Part shown: one piece after another, positions 31,960-43,681 of the stretch
How the letters are laid out: each line of letters starts with the position of its first letter
Position numbering within the stretch: position 1 is the stretch's first letter
From: Dicyema japonicum
Lineage: Eukaryota; Dicyemida; Rhombozoa; Dicyemidae
DNA length: 64,000 nt
Direction of reading: 5' to 3'
NCBI GenBank assembly: GCA_011109175.1
Contig: RDEW01000001.1
Location: 713,862-777,861, forward strand
Notes under the pieces: generated by a model
The model's input: only the letters and a program-made list of their open reading frames with translations
The model's database searches: none
Told to the model about the DNA's origin: nothing
Program-made: the position numbers and the translations under genes

Positions 31960-33120
31960 AAATTGCATAATGATCAGATAATCATTAATATATAAGAAAT
32001 GCAAAATAAAATCGAAAAATATTGAAAAAAACATTTTTCCTTGTCGTTTAAAACATTATTTCTTGATTCTCTCAAAAATCACTTCTCTCAATAGTAACAT
32101 TTCTTTAAAACATTATTTGACAAATATTACTTTTTTGGAAAAAAAAGAACACTCGTTATACTTCACATTAAAAAAATTACATTTTAACAAATTTGATAAA
32201 TTTTTAATCTCGCGCATTTATTAGAGTTTTGAAAAAAAACCAACAAAATAATTTTGATAAAAAACTTTAAATTCAAAATAAAACATAAATTAATTTTCAA
32301 ATCATTTTTATTTTCGAAACTCTTATTTTCCTGTTTGATGCAAATATGATTTCTATGAATCCTCGAATGAAGCATGATATGTATTCCTCTATTTGACTGT
32401 CCACATATATTTGCATAAATGGGAAATCTTGTATAGAAATCTCGCACTCAGTTATGACTAAGTCAATATTCGCTTCAATGGTCGTTAACATTTCGAGGTC
32501 TCTCGTACTCAATTCCGTTTCCGTTGATATATAAAAAGTCAAAATAAAATCTAATAAAATATATACAGAAACATTTTTCTTTGTCGTTGAAAACATTAAT
32601 TTTTAATTCTCTCGAAAGCATTTCTCAATAATTACATTACTCATAAATCATTATTGACAAATACAGTTTTGAATAAAAAGAACATTTGTTGTACATCAAG
32701 TTAAAACAACTTACATTTTAAAAAATATGAGAAAGTTACTATTTCTCTGATTTATCGAATTCTGAAATATAACACAATAATGTCATTTTGATCAAAAACT
32801 ATAAAGTCACTGTAAAATATAACTCATGTTGGCGATACTTTTTTATTTTCCTGTTTTATGGAAATATGATTTCGATGAATCCCTTTTATNAAAACATTTG
32901 TTGTACATCAAGTTAAAACAACTTACATTTTAAAAAATATGAGAAGGTTACTATTTCTCTGATTTATCGAATTCTGAAATATAACACAATAAAGTCATTT
33001 TGATCAAAAGCTATGGTCACTGTAAAATATAACTCATGTTGGCGATATTTTTTTATTTTCCTGTTTTATGGAAATATGATTACGACGAATCCCTTTTATT
33101 GTAAATTCAAGATAGAATTC
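31960..33120. repeat. Diverged tandem repeat unit of about 540 bp plus an N-flanking duplicate
   Basis: Block around 31990-32360 aligns with 32530-32889 (shared caaaataaaatc, gaaacatttttctttgtcgt, ttttcctgttttatggaaat). The end of the second block is repeated after the N at 32890 (to about 33105), which is probably a contig overlap, whereas the first pair is truly diverged. Confidence 0.6.
32297..32596 (-). CDS. Candidate small secreted or membrane protein, tandem paralogue
   Basis: ATG at 32596-32594. Hydrophobic segment KNVSVYILLDFILTFYIS near the N-terminus looks like a signal peptide or anchor. The rest is predicted helical and acidic: ETELSTRDLEMLTTIEANID, LVITECEISIQDF, DSQIEEYISCFIRGFIEIIF. 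99 residues. Sequence upstream of its start (about 32600-32890) is homologous to about 32060-32360, which leads into a second, broken start (EKCFFQYFSILFCISYILMI); a third partial relative lies at 33030-33370. So this is a small tandem family. No known domain recognised. Confidence 0.4.
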   Translation of the reverse strand: MFSTTKKNVSVYILLDFILTFYISTETELSTRDLEMLTTIEANIDLVITECEISIQDFPFMQIYVDSQIEEYISCFIRGFIEIIFASNRKIRVSKIKMI

Positions 33121-33136
33121 TCAACTGAAGTATTAA

Positions 33137-33367
33137 TTGAATCCCGCTATTACACTTTCCACAATTAATCACTATTTTTCTATTGTTGTCATAGATTTTA
33201 AGGACCAAGTATGGACTAAGTTAGACAAAAAATTGGAAGACAAGTTTTTGTTCACTATGAGGCAATCATACATGCTTAGTATTTCATCATCAAAACTCTC
33301 AATTTATGCCAGCAGCAAGGAATTTGATTATTTACTTGGCGGTCTAAAGGACATTTCGATATCTTAA
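33137..33367 (+). CDS. Doubtful ORF, unrecognised
   Basis: Plus-strand frame with DFKDQVWTKLDKKLEDKFLF and YASSKEFDYLLGGLKDISIS lacks an ATG start. The minus strand of the same stretch may hold the next paralogue of the 32297 gene (IESFDDEILSMYDCLIVNK). Strand cannot be decided. Confidence 0.2.
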   Translation: MNPAITLSTINHYFSIVVIDFKDQVWTKLDKKLEDKFLFTMRQSYMLSISSSKLSIYASSKEFDYLLGGLKDISIS

Positions 33368-33369
33368 TT

Positions 33370-35395
33370 TCACTGTTTCACTCTCTCATCAAATATCTTC
33401 TTTTTCCAAAATTGTAACATAGTGAGTGCTAGATTTGGACATTTTTGAGTATAAAAGCTGACATGTTAGCTACCCAATAAAATCAAGTTTCAAGAGTATA
33501 GAAGAATTCCATGTCATAAATGTTCAAACTGACTAAAAATGAATAAAAACTCACGTTCACTTGAAAAAAAGTTAATCGCTTTTAATAAAGAATGAATATC
33601 TGAGGTTTCAAAAACGATAGGATATTTTTGTTAAATATAAAAGCTTGTCAACTAGATCAGATCAAAATTTATATTCTTTGTGGAAATCTGCTCCATTACA
33701 AGACTAAGGGAACCAAATGTATATACATGGTCATATTCAGTCTCTGATTCAAAACTTCGAAACTCTGTACGATTAGAAAATTCGTTCCATATCTCTGATC
33801 AAAAATCTTTGAAATCTTGTACTCACTTATGAAGTATCTCTTATTTATAGATGAAGTACATGCTCTGTTAACGTTTCCACGTAAATTAGCTTTAACTTAA
33901 AATTTCCTCATAGTAATAATTTTTCGTATTACTACAACTACACGTGCGACTTTTGATTTGAAATTGAAATGCAACTTTGTATTTTATTTATAAGTAAATC
34001 TATAATTACTCATTACAGTAATTATTTTGGTGGTTAGCCAATTTTAATAAATATTTTTCTTCTTGTCTTGTTTTTTATTGTGATTGCTCTTTAACTGAGA
34101 AATACGAATATAAACGTCTTTAAAAAATCCTCTAATTTTTAGAGTTGTAAAGAAAATGTAGAACTCAAGTTATTTATTCATCTTCAGTACCTCCAAGTAA
34201 AGGAAACTGGTGCCTAAGAAAAATGTAACTACCATTTACAGACGTTCTTAGAATCCAAAAGGTTGATACCACGCGGAGAAGAAACAAAAGGCGGGACAGG
34301 ACATGAGAAAAGGTTATTTGTCCTATGGTCTTCAAGTAAACAGGAAAAGCAAAGTGACAACATGGACATTTTTGAGTAAAAAGCTGATGTGCTATTGAAA
34401 AGGGGAACCTGACAGTGTAATAACAACAAAGCAATGCGATAGCCTAGGCGGTTTTAACACTGATTTCTGCCCAGTGCCCTTAATGTCAGCGAGAAATGGG
34501 AAAAAGCGGTTACTTTAATTAATAGTATGAAGGGGGAAAGGGACCACGAATATCTCTAACTTTTATAATGCGAATCCTCGTAGATATTCCAATTACTCAT
34601 TAAGGTATTACTGATGCGGTGTTGTTTCTTTTCTTTTAGCTGCGTTTGAGTCCAAGTAAACAATTTAGTGAAAGGATAACCATGAGATTTAAAATTCGTA
34701 TCTAATTGGAAACATTTGAAATATTTCTAAAAACTTAATGCCTTTCAAAAGAATATATTGCCTTGTTACTTTTGAGTTCCACCGTGATCACCTCCTACTA
34801 CAGAAGACTATATGAACATAACTAACAAGAGGGAGCCTAAAGAGTCAAGAGAACAATAAAGAATATAGTACGGGAAAGAACTTCAAAAAGGAAACATATG
34901 TAGTTAATAGCATAAGTTATGGGAAAGTGAAAATTGAGTATTATCCGCTAAAATGAATGAAGCTGGTGACCATTTAGAAACGCCTCGCCAAATCAATCAC
35001 ATAGATCCTGCACGTCAACAAACAGTCCTGAAGTTCCAGAGTAAAAAGATACTGAACTTTTATCATATCCAGATATGAGTGAATCCCACAGGCCCTTTAG
35101 GAGCAATAATTTTAAGAGGTCTTGTTATTGTGTTTTCTCGTCCACAATGACTCGAATAGCGCGAGAGTACCCATAAATTAAAGAATATGGAAAATTATAT
35201 AATTTCTAATATTTTAATTATTCAAAAAAACATATAATAATTTTATAATCATTAATAAGTAATTTTTATATTTGTACCACACTTCTTCTAAGAGAAGAAG
35301 ANTGTGTCATAAACTCCCTGTTGTTTCCCATTTCCACATCAGATTCAGTCGAAATATCTTCGTTAGAGTAGTGGGCTGTCCTCACGGCATGCCAG
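33370..35395. other. No supported gene
   Basis: Short hydrophobic minus-strand frames at 34174-34434 are not convincing. A stretch near 33430-33470 (gacatttttgagtataaaagctga) resembles 34362-34392, suggesting a weak dispersed repeat. N at 35302. Confidence 0.4.
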
Positions 35396-35399
35396 TTCC

Positions 35400-35815
35400 A
35401 CAAGGGAGGTAGCAAAGGCGTACTCTTCATCGTATACCTTTATCCCATGCTTATGTTCAATGAGCACACTTTCGAGCGTTCTCTTCAGATTAACCGATTG
35501 GATGTAAGTATTTGTTGATTCTTCAATAGATAATCTACTATATCATTCTTGACCATCTTGAGACAGCTCCATCCCATGTCAAAACCACTGGAATAATCTT
35601 CACTTGGCATTCATAAAGCAGGGAAAGTTCTTTTGTAAGCAAGTCATATTTGTGAAATTTCTCAACTTGCTTAATGATATATCACATTCCTTGCCTACCA
35701 ATGATTTATACGATAGATTCTCGTAATATTGAACACATTTAGAGAAAACGGCTACTTTTTGTACTTGCTCATACGAGATCAGACGGGGTTTTCCCTTATC
35801 CTCTTGAGTTTCCAT
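35400..35815 (-). pseudogene. LINE C-terminal region remnant (PVVLTWDG and TLES motifs)
   Basis: Minus strand: METQEDKGKPRLISYEQVQK and KLRNFTNMTC (35600-35815), then in other frames ELSLLYECQVKIIPVVLTWD, GAVSRWSRM, and TYIQSVNLKRTLESVLIEHK, HGIKVYDEEYAFATS. The order (IPVV.TWDG..S then IQS..LK.TLE) matches a conserved C-terminal stretch of some invertebrate LINE polyproteins. Three frames are used, so it is broken. Confidence 0.6.
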
Positions 35816-37679
35816 GTTATCCAGAGTTTTTGGTTAAAATGCGATTATTTCCCGCTTTATTATTTTCGTATCAATCAACAAATAAATAAATCAAAAATTA
35901 CATATTTGAATATTTTTATTATTTGTGAAAAAATAAAATCACTTCCAGTACAACTCAATGGAAAATCCAATGAAACATCAAATTCAAAGATGATTGCAAC
36001 ATGTTTTTATGTTCGGGGTATTCTGAAGAAAAAATGTCTGATTAAGGAAATTTGAAATTTAATTATCAAAAACATCATTGAGTGCTTATTGGAGATATTT
36101 CGAAGCACAAATGAAGGTAGGTGAAAAATCTAACCTATACTCATCGGCTACCACCATTTGTACGTCTTGGGGGAATTCTGCTAATATCTTTATACTTTAC
36201 AGAAAATACTATCTTCAACAGAAAATATAATTTCAACTCATTTAAAATACTTTTTTTATGAATTGTAAATATAATTTAAATTCAGATTGCCTTTATTTTT
36301 CCATATACCGTGGTATTGCCTAGGTTAATTACCATGGGAAGTGAGAGATCCTTATTTAATCTCATTTCTTAGGTTCAGCTACTATCTTCCATCGAAAATA
36401 AAGTAATCCTTTATCCACGTTTAAGCATTGAGGGATAAAATTGAGTATTTTTATTCAAGTCATTATAACTCTAAAATTATAAACGATAAACGAGTCGCTG
36501 GAAGGCTAAAATATAAGTGTCTGAAATATGCTAGATTCTCATTGATGTGACGTTTTTTCTTATCCCAAAGAGAGCTCCGAGGCGTTTGGACTTTTGTTTT
36601 ATGTTTTCTTCAAAAGACTTGGAAATTTTTCTTAGTACGCTCAGGAACGACCNTTGGAAGGCTAAAATATAAGTGTCTGAAGTATGCTAGATTCTTAGTG
36701 ATGTGACGTTTTTTCTTATCCCAAGGAGAGTTCCGAGGCGTTTGGACTTTCGTTTTATGTTTTCTTCAAAAGACTTGGAAATTTTTCTTAGTACGCTTAG
36801 GAACGACCATGTTCTTCAGAGTCTTCTTAATGGTAGCGATTGTATATATCCAATTGCCTTCTGACCGCAGTGATTAGCTAAGTCAAGCAAATAAAGTCAC
36901 TTTAAAAAAAGATTGCAACATTAATGAGAATCAGGAAAATAAGTTAATTACCGGGCAGCACTTCCAAAGTGATTTCAAACAAATCTGAAAAAATGTCATT
37001 TTTCCATGCAACAGATACCAAATTGATTGAAACTTTATCTAGAAATCATCAACACTGTTCAATTGTGTTGAATGAGGATTCTTGTTCGATTTTTGCAGTT
37101 TAAATTTAAGAGAATCTTCTGCTAATGATATGATGTTTGTCCTCTTTTTTTCAGTGAATGAGAAGTCAATCTCAATTTCTGAAATTTCCGACAATGTTCT
37201 TTGTTATTTCATCGCATTTCTCTCGGAATTAGAGAGAAGAGNACTTCAAGACGACTGGCGACACTTTAAGTTCCATTTTGGTCTTATTTCACACACTAAA
37301 ATACGTGACGTCTTTTCAAGCCTAACGTACAACTAACAACTCTATTTGACTGACGGGAGTCTAAGTGGCAATACACCTCCACGTGTCGTGTGATTGATGT
37401 CTTTACGAAAGACTTTTGTAAACGAATATCTAAAGCAAAAAAATTTTGTTCCAGTTGGTCGTCATTATAAATAGTTATTTAAATCAAACCATTGTGGCTG
37501 CCATTATAAACCCACGTGGAGTTGAAGATATACCTTTTCTCCTCAAAAATCAAAAAGTCAATTTGGCCACATGGCAGCATTTATGACAACAAATGGCCTT
37601 AGAAACGACGGAGGGTAATTACTCCAGAATATATCAGAAAGAGACCACAGTGACTCAGCCATCCAGAGTTCCTTCATCC
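35816..37679. other. Unassigned; duplicated block around N at 36653
   Basis: About 36500-36652 is repeated at 36654-36808. On the minus strand this block encodes LRKISKSFEENIKQKSKRLG and ALFGIRKNVTSMRI, coding-like but unrecognised. A hydrophobic plus-strand frame (37082-37336) spans the N at 37242. Confidence 0.4.
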
Positions 37680-39290
37680 ACCAGTTAGTTAAAGCACATT
37701 CATATTACCAGTGAACACTATTTATGGTTTCGCTTGTGCCATGTTTTTTGATAATCTGTCCGTTAGTCTTCGCCATCCTTATCGCTGTCGTACTCGCTTT
37801 TAGATTTTGTCCAGATCGTCTGGATTCATCAGTCCGCCCACGATCACTGCGTAATCCTCCTCAAGTGTCCTTGGACAAATACTTTTTGGACGTCCTCTGA
37901 ACGCAGGAGATACAGTATGGACAAAAAATTCTTCCATGGCGGCATTGCATAGTGTTTATTCAACATCCGTAAAATATGTCCAAACATATTAAGCGACAGC
38001 GGGCTTCAAGTACGTTCAGACTTATTGGTCCGCAATCGGTCAGTCTGTATAATTTATTCGTCCACCAAAAATACTATTTTCGTTTCCTTTTCCACAAAAT
38101 ATCCACTTTTAAGGAAATATCAAATTTGACCAACCGGTAGATAACTCCATTTATCTATACTCCACATCTGGATTCAAATTACTTTAGCTCTTCAAGGAAA
38201 CTTTTACTTAGAAAAACGGTCAGCATCTTGTTGAGCCATCTCAGAACTCTCGGCGAATTTCTTAAATTTTAAAGATCACGAAAAACGTTTTTTTACTTTC
38301 ATTAAACATCACAATTTTCAAGACAAATTTATGTGAGTTTTTCTTGCATAAAATTTGGATTTTACAGTCTGGTCACAGTTCGATCAAAGTATCGTCAAGA
38401 CAGTCCAAAGCACTTTCCATTGATAGAGCCAAGGATTTCACTAGTAGTATATTTATTGTTGAGCACGTGGTAAAGNTTCCTTCATCCACCAGTTAGTTAA
38501 AGCACATCCACGTTACCAGTAAACAATATTTATGGTTTCGCTTGTGCCATGTTTTTTAATAATCCGTCCGTTGGTCTTCGCCATCCTTATCGCTGTCGTA
38601 CTCGTTTCCTGATTTTGTCCAGATCGTCTGTATTCATCAGTCGGCCCAAGATCACTGCGTAATCCTCCTCAAGTTTCCTTGGACAACAAATTCATGGACG
38701 TCCTCTGAATGCAGGAGATACAGTATGGCCAAAAAATTCTTCCATGGCGGCATTGCATAGTGTTTGTTCACCCATCCGTAGAATATGTCCAAATAAGCGA
38801 CAGTGGGCTTCAAGTACGTTCAGACTTATTGGTCCACAATCGGTCAGTCTGTATAATTTATTAGTATACCAAAAATACTATTTTCGTCTCCTTTTCAACC
38901 AAATATGCACTTTTAAGGAAATATCAAATTTGACCAACCGGTAGATAACTCCATTTATCTATACTCCACATCTGGATTCAAATTCCTTTAGCTCTTCAAG
39001 GAAACTTTTACTTAGAAAGACGGTCAGCATCTTGTTGAGCCATCTGGAACTCTCGGCGATTCTCTTAAATTTCAAAGATCACAAAAAACGTTTTTTTACT
39101 TCATTAAACATCACAATTTTCAAGACAAATTTATGTGAGTTTTTCTTGCATAAAATTTGAATTTTACAGTCTGGTCACAGTTCGATCAAAGTATCGTCAA
39201 GACAGTCCAAAGCACTTTCCATTGATAGAGCCAAGGATTTCACTTGTAGTATATTTATTGTTGAGCACGTGGTAAAGGCTAACAAATTCT
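37680..39290 (-). pseudogene. RTE-like LINE reverse-transcriptase C-terminus, duplicated around N at 38476
   Basis: Minus strand, both sides of the N: LEAHCRLFGHILRMGEQTLC, NAAMEEFFGHTVSPAFRGRP and KLEEDYAVILGRLMNTDDLD KIRKRVRQR. LFGHILRM and the GRP...L..D block are standard for RTE-like tails. The 780-bp flanks of the N are near identical with scattered indels, so these are probably two haplotypes of one locus. Confidence 0.75.
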
Positions 39291-39347
39291 TCTTTGTCGC
39301 TGCCCAAATGTACAAAATCTAAGCTTTATAAAATTCAAACTCTTCTT

Positions 39348-39887
39348 TTATGTTATTTCCCGCTCCAGTTGTAAAGTTAATGTCATACAAACGTCACTGA
39401 TGACTTTGTATTCAACCTCTCGTTCTGACTTTTCAGCCTTGCTCGATATAAAGTAACCGACTAAATCTTCAAAAATGATTTTAAAAAAAATGTTCTCCAT
39501 CCACAAAGTTTCCCAAGACTTGAAAGTTTGAACAAGATTTTTATGCATGTCAATAACTACAGTGTACAGGCAAGTAATTAATGTTGAGGATATGGAAAAC
39601 ACAAGCGAGTTGGGGTCACTTTTTAGGTTCAGTTTCGTGTTTAAGGCCTGATTCGCCTTCCAAATTGATTTGACGCAGATCATGGTGTTGTAGGCCTCGA
39701 TCTTCCTTTTAAAGCGAATGTAGATAAATCTGAATGTTAGTTGACTTACAACCTGTCAATTTTGTCAATGTGGAGGTTTGTGACATATCCAAAGTAGGAA
39801 AAGAAACCTTTAAGAGCACACGTGGTCCAGTTTGCAAAGTGATCCGTATTTGTCCGACTCACTGTTAAACAGTAATATAATTTTCAT
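39348..39887 (-). CDS. Candidate small secreted helical protein with a 20-bp intron
   Basis: Exon 3 (39348-39729) is a long open minus-strand frame: FIYIRFKRKIEAYNTMICVK, LNLKSDPNSLVFSISSTLIT, VVIDMHKNLVQTFKSWETLW, FEDLVGYFISSKAEKSEREV, CMTLTLQLEREIT. Just upstream, 39730-39749 reads GTAAGTCAACTAACATTCAG, a textbook intron in 20 bp (consensus donor, CTAAC branch site, CAG acceptor). Removing it joins SYFGYVTNLHIDKIDRL (exon 2, 39750-39807). Removing 39808-39862 (55 bp, GTGAGT...AAAG) joins a start MKIILLFN (exon 1, 39863-39887), giving a signal-like N-terminus. Phases agree; 154 residues. Unrecognised. The first intron is less sure than the second. Confidence 0.5.
39730..39749 (-). other. 20-bp intron with full consensus
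   Basis: Minus strand GTAAGT donor, CTAAC branch-like motif and CAG acceptor within 20 bp; phase 2. Both flanking frames are open for dozens of codons. Confidence 0.65.
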
Positions 39888-39936
39888 TGTTTATTTTCAT
39901 AAAAATGCTAATATACGTCGTATAAGGTTCAATTTG

Positions 39937-40341
39937 TAGAAATGCATTTTCTACCATTCATACTTGGAAGACTTCACATTGTCACTGCTCCTTTTCTTTG
40001 TCGATTATTCATCAATCAACCTGTCACAGGGAGCGCCCAATGTCAAGACGGTATCAAAAATAATCATTCGTTCTTTTCCATCTTTACAGGCAATTCGTTT
40101 AAAGGGTTCACAATGTGGTTTTTGTGAACTTGTCTGCTTGGAAGGACTTGTCTCTTCGCAATCATGGGAATCGGGGTTAATTATGTTTCATGTAAATCAT
40201 CTCCTCATAGAAAAACTGTCTACATTTGTACCAAACACACCAAACCTCTCTCTCTTACCAAGTAACTACAAAATAATTTGCTTTGTAGCGTCTATGGGAC
40301 GATCACCAAACAAGGGTTTGTTTTTAGTTGGCTTTATTTAA
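39937..40341 (+). CDS. Unrecognised ORF
   Basis: Open plus-strand frame with coding character: INLSQGAPNVKTVSKIIIRS, GSQCGFCELVCLEGLVSSQS, MFHVNHLLIEKLSTFVPNTP, CFVASMGRSPNKGLFLVGFI, stop at 40339-40341. No ATG at its start; an overlapping frame from ATG 39942 (MHFLPFILGRLHIV) could supply an N-terminus through a short intron. Head-to-head with the 39348 gene, about 50 bp apart. No family recognised. Confidence 0.35.
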
Positions 40342-40401
40342 ATTAAAAATTTAATAATATAAAATCAACAAAATTTAATTAAAATTTAAAATAATAATAA
40401 T

Positions 40402-40671
40402 TCAACATTTCCGCCAAACAATCGTAATGTTTCTATTACTCATCTCAGGTGAGGCAGAACTCACACTTGATTTGAGAAGTAAAGAAACGTTATGCTGATT
40501 AATTCGAGACCAAGACATTGACGGTGTTATTAATTTTTTTTCTTTTTGCCCGCGTGTGACTCCATGATGCAACCCGGTTCTTCTGTAATTAATCACTGAT
40601 GACGGCGTTAGTTTTTGGCATGAAAATTCAAAAATTGAATCCTTCAACCCAACTTGAAGGATTTCATTCAA
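40402..40671 (-). CDS. Unrecognised ORF, doubtful
   Basis: Minus-strand frame with SVINYRRTGLHHGVTRGQKE and KSSVSSASPEMSNRNITIVW. No ATG at the beginning; the codons upstream (MSKAVLMSVVYD) lie in another frame. Converges on the 39937 ORF. Confidence 0.25.
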   Translation of the reverse strand: MNEILQVGLKDSIFEFSCQKLTPSSVINYRRTGLHHGVTRGQKEKKLITPSMSWSRINQHNVSLLLKSSVSSASPEMSNRNITIVWRKC

Positions 40672-41679
40672 TCATACACGACTGACATTAGGACTGCTTT
40701 CGACATGAAGGACTACCAAAAGGTCATTAAATGGTTATATTGCAATTTAACATGAAGTATCAATTCCATCCACAAACAGTTGAACTGTACAGTTTAACGT
40801 TTCTTAGCTTGACACTGCCGTTTCAACGCGAAATTATAAACAGGGAGTCTATGATGTTCGAGAAAACTCCAAGCATGATCGAATCCGACTCGACTTCCTG
40901 GAAATAAATCCGAACAAACATATGAAATGTTCGTATTCTTGTACTCCTGTGAGGAATAAAGAACCGCTAATAAAATACATGTAAATTTTCACTGCATCGA
41001 TTTATGGTTGCTGGAATTTATATTTGCAGATCAATCCGTTATTTCTGATAAGTTGAAATCATTTAATGCATAAAGTGGAGATCACGTGTCTTTCGAATCT
41101 AAAGTAGCGAAAGGAAGGCTTGAGAATAAGATAGAGTGGTTTATATATTCTAAGAATTACGGTCAAAGTCCGTCTAATCAGGGAGAATAGTCTGAAAACC
41201 CATTTGAGATTTTATCAACCTTACAAAAGCGAATGAGTGATGAATCAGAAATGCAAGGCCTCGAACGCTTTTGGGACGCATGCGAAGTCTGTCCACCTTA
41301 AAACCACAAGTAAAATGTTTAAAACACGTGTAGGAAATCCAAAATCATTTGTGGGGATGTGATAATCTCTCAAAGTCATCCCTCTGAAGTTAAATGCAAG
41401 GGAAAGGTCAATTCAATATTGCGTGAATGTACAATGGAAAACTGGATGAAGAAACTCTAAGTCACTCAAAATGGGGACGCCTTTATTTGAACCTTAAGTA
41501 TCAAGGACTATCAAGATATGGATTGAGTGGTGGACGCTTTTAAATGTGATGTGTCAAATGGTTATTCCATTGGGAAAAATTAATTTCAGTGAAGTACGAT
41601 ATCTGTAAATCTTTGGTTGACTCAATCCTACCTGAGGAAAGTGTCCTCATGGAAAATTATGTGGGCATCAGTCAGGTAA
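40672..41679. other. No recognised feature
   Basis: No repeat copy or reading frame I can support; possibly the decayed 3' UTR of the LINE to its right. Confidence 0.4.
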
Positions 41680-42475
41680 GTTATTTTAAAGTAAACACTG
41701 CAAATTAAGTGATAGGGGAAATACCGACTTCTAACCCGACAGTCTCCCCAATAAATCCTTAGACACAGGATCATCTCTGAAGATAATTACCTGAAACTTT
41801 AGTGCGGTTTTTGAAACTCTAATAAGATTTTCGATAGTTCCATAAACCTTGCACATTTTTTCTTCCAACCATAGGGGAATTGGTATACGAGAACTTATCA
41901 CGTAATCAAGCTTTGAAGCAAAATTACGCGTTTTCTCAATTTTTTTAAAAATTAAGTCTCTCCTTTTTGAATCGTACCATTTTTATAAACCATATAACAT
42001 TCCAGGAAGTATTGCGGAGTTGAAGACATAAACAAAGGTTTCCGACTCGAGCTTCAATTTATAACGCAGAACAAAGCGTTCGTAGCTTTATCATGCTTCA
42101 TAAAATTACCTCCCTTTTCAATTATGAGGCCAGGGTATTTCATAGTTTTTTTTCCGAATTATGTCTTGTGACGAGTTCTTTAGGTTAGCCAGCCTATTGC
42201 ATCCAAATATCCTCACTAGACCAGACTTCTCATGTGCAACTGAAATTAAGTTTTCATCACAAGTCAACCATGTACGTCTTCAACCGTTTCTCAGATACCG
42301 AAAGAATTAAAAAGACATCAAATTATGACGTTATCAGCATATGCCAAGATTTATATACGTTGGTTTCTGGGCAAGGCAATTCTCTCATTACAACGTTGAA
42401 CAGTAAATGACTGAGCACTGAACCTTGAGGGACACCTCAGCCAAATTTCACAAGATTCATAGTGGTATTACAGTG
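41680..42475 (-). pseudogene. Decayed Jockey-like reverse transcriptase
   Basis: Minus strand: GVPQGSVLSHLLFNVVMREL (about 42375-42440), ILAYADNVII (about 42320-42350, degenerate catalytic box), then KTMKYPGLIIEKGGNFMKHD and KATNALFCVIN (about 42060-42150). Frames shift between motifs and stops are present. Confidence 0.75.
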
Positions 42476-43184
42476 CATACAAGAAGCGTTTTATATTGTT
42501 TCTTGAAAAATCGAAACGCAAGGATAAAGATCGCCTTTCACAAACGGGTCGGCGAGAGGTTAGATGGGGACTAAGATATGCTATTAGTGTGGATCAGAGA
42601 AATAACAGAGAAAAGGATTGCAAACTAAAAGAGATGTTAAACTTGACTTGTATGTCGCAGAACGGAATGAACCATAAGAGGAGTCAGGTCCAAGCTATTA
42701 TCAGGACTTTAGTAAGAAGCCTCAAATTAATACCCTCTTTACTTTTTTTTGTTAATAAAGAAAAAGTTAAAGTTTAAAAACAAGGCGCCTTTAACAGTGC
42801 CACAGTAAAATGAAAATGAATTAAACAACAGGTTAAGGAATAAGTATCTATCAGTCCGCTAGTTGGCCTGGACTGTTCATCCGGGTACCCTTTTTCCCTG
42901 CTAACATCCATTTACTCGTCTAGTAAGTTACTCATCCTAATTTCATCTCCAGAACGTTATAGGTACAAAGCCAGTACGCCCATCTCTAGTTAGTTCTCCC
43001 TTTGTAGGTCCTTTCCCCAGTATGTTCTTCCACAGTGGTCCCAAGCCGTCCTGTAGGGACCGATGATGTGGTAAACAAAGTCCCGTGTAGACCTTGATAC
43101 GAATGTAGGGATCAATTGGAGTGGGCACTAGGTCCAACTTGGAAAATATCCGGAGATTTTGATTTTTTGGCTGCTGCGTCCCCC

Positions 43185-43410
43185 AAAAGGTTCCTTTGTT
43201 CTTGTAGAATATGTCCATTCGGTCCGTAATATGTTTCTCCACCTTGTAATATGTTCCTTTGTTTTGTAGAATAAGTTCAATCGACTTGTAATATGTTTCT
43301 TCCCCTTGAAGAGATTCCCTTGCAGTGCAATAGGTTCCTTCGTCTTGTAATTTGGCCCTTGTAATGTGGATCCTCGCCTTGAAACTCCTTCGACTTGAGA
43401 ACATGAAAGT
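43185..43410. repeat. Degenerate 21-bp minisatellite
   Basis: About ten imperfect units of the form cttgtaatatgttcctttgt. Overlapping minus-strand frames (42943-43469) are long only because the repeat lacks stops; their products are repetitive (KGTYYK, KEHITR) and probably not genes. Confidence 0.55.
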
Positions 43411-43681
43411 AGCACCAGTGACACCACCTTAATTACCTGTTTTTCCCAGTGCACAGTGACCTCGCACAAGTACTGGACAGAGAACTGGCCGATTTTAATT
43501 ACCGGTTCCTTGCAGAAACGGAGAAAACCTTGCCCATTGTATCTGGTAGAAATTTCTAAAGAGAAGCAATCGATCCGAAATCCTTATAAACAATTTAAAT
43601 GAATTTTTTATAAATTAATAAATAATATCAAAATAAATTAGCGGGAGTTTATTTAATTTTTAGTATTTTGTTGAGTTCATT

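Noticed and set aside
42943-43469. Two overlapping minus-strand frames of 113 and 153 codons
   Set aside because: They stay open because of a degenerate 21-bp repeat; the products are repetitive and match no family.
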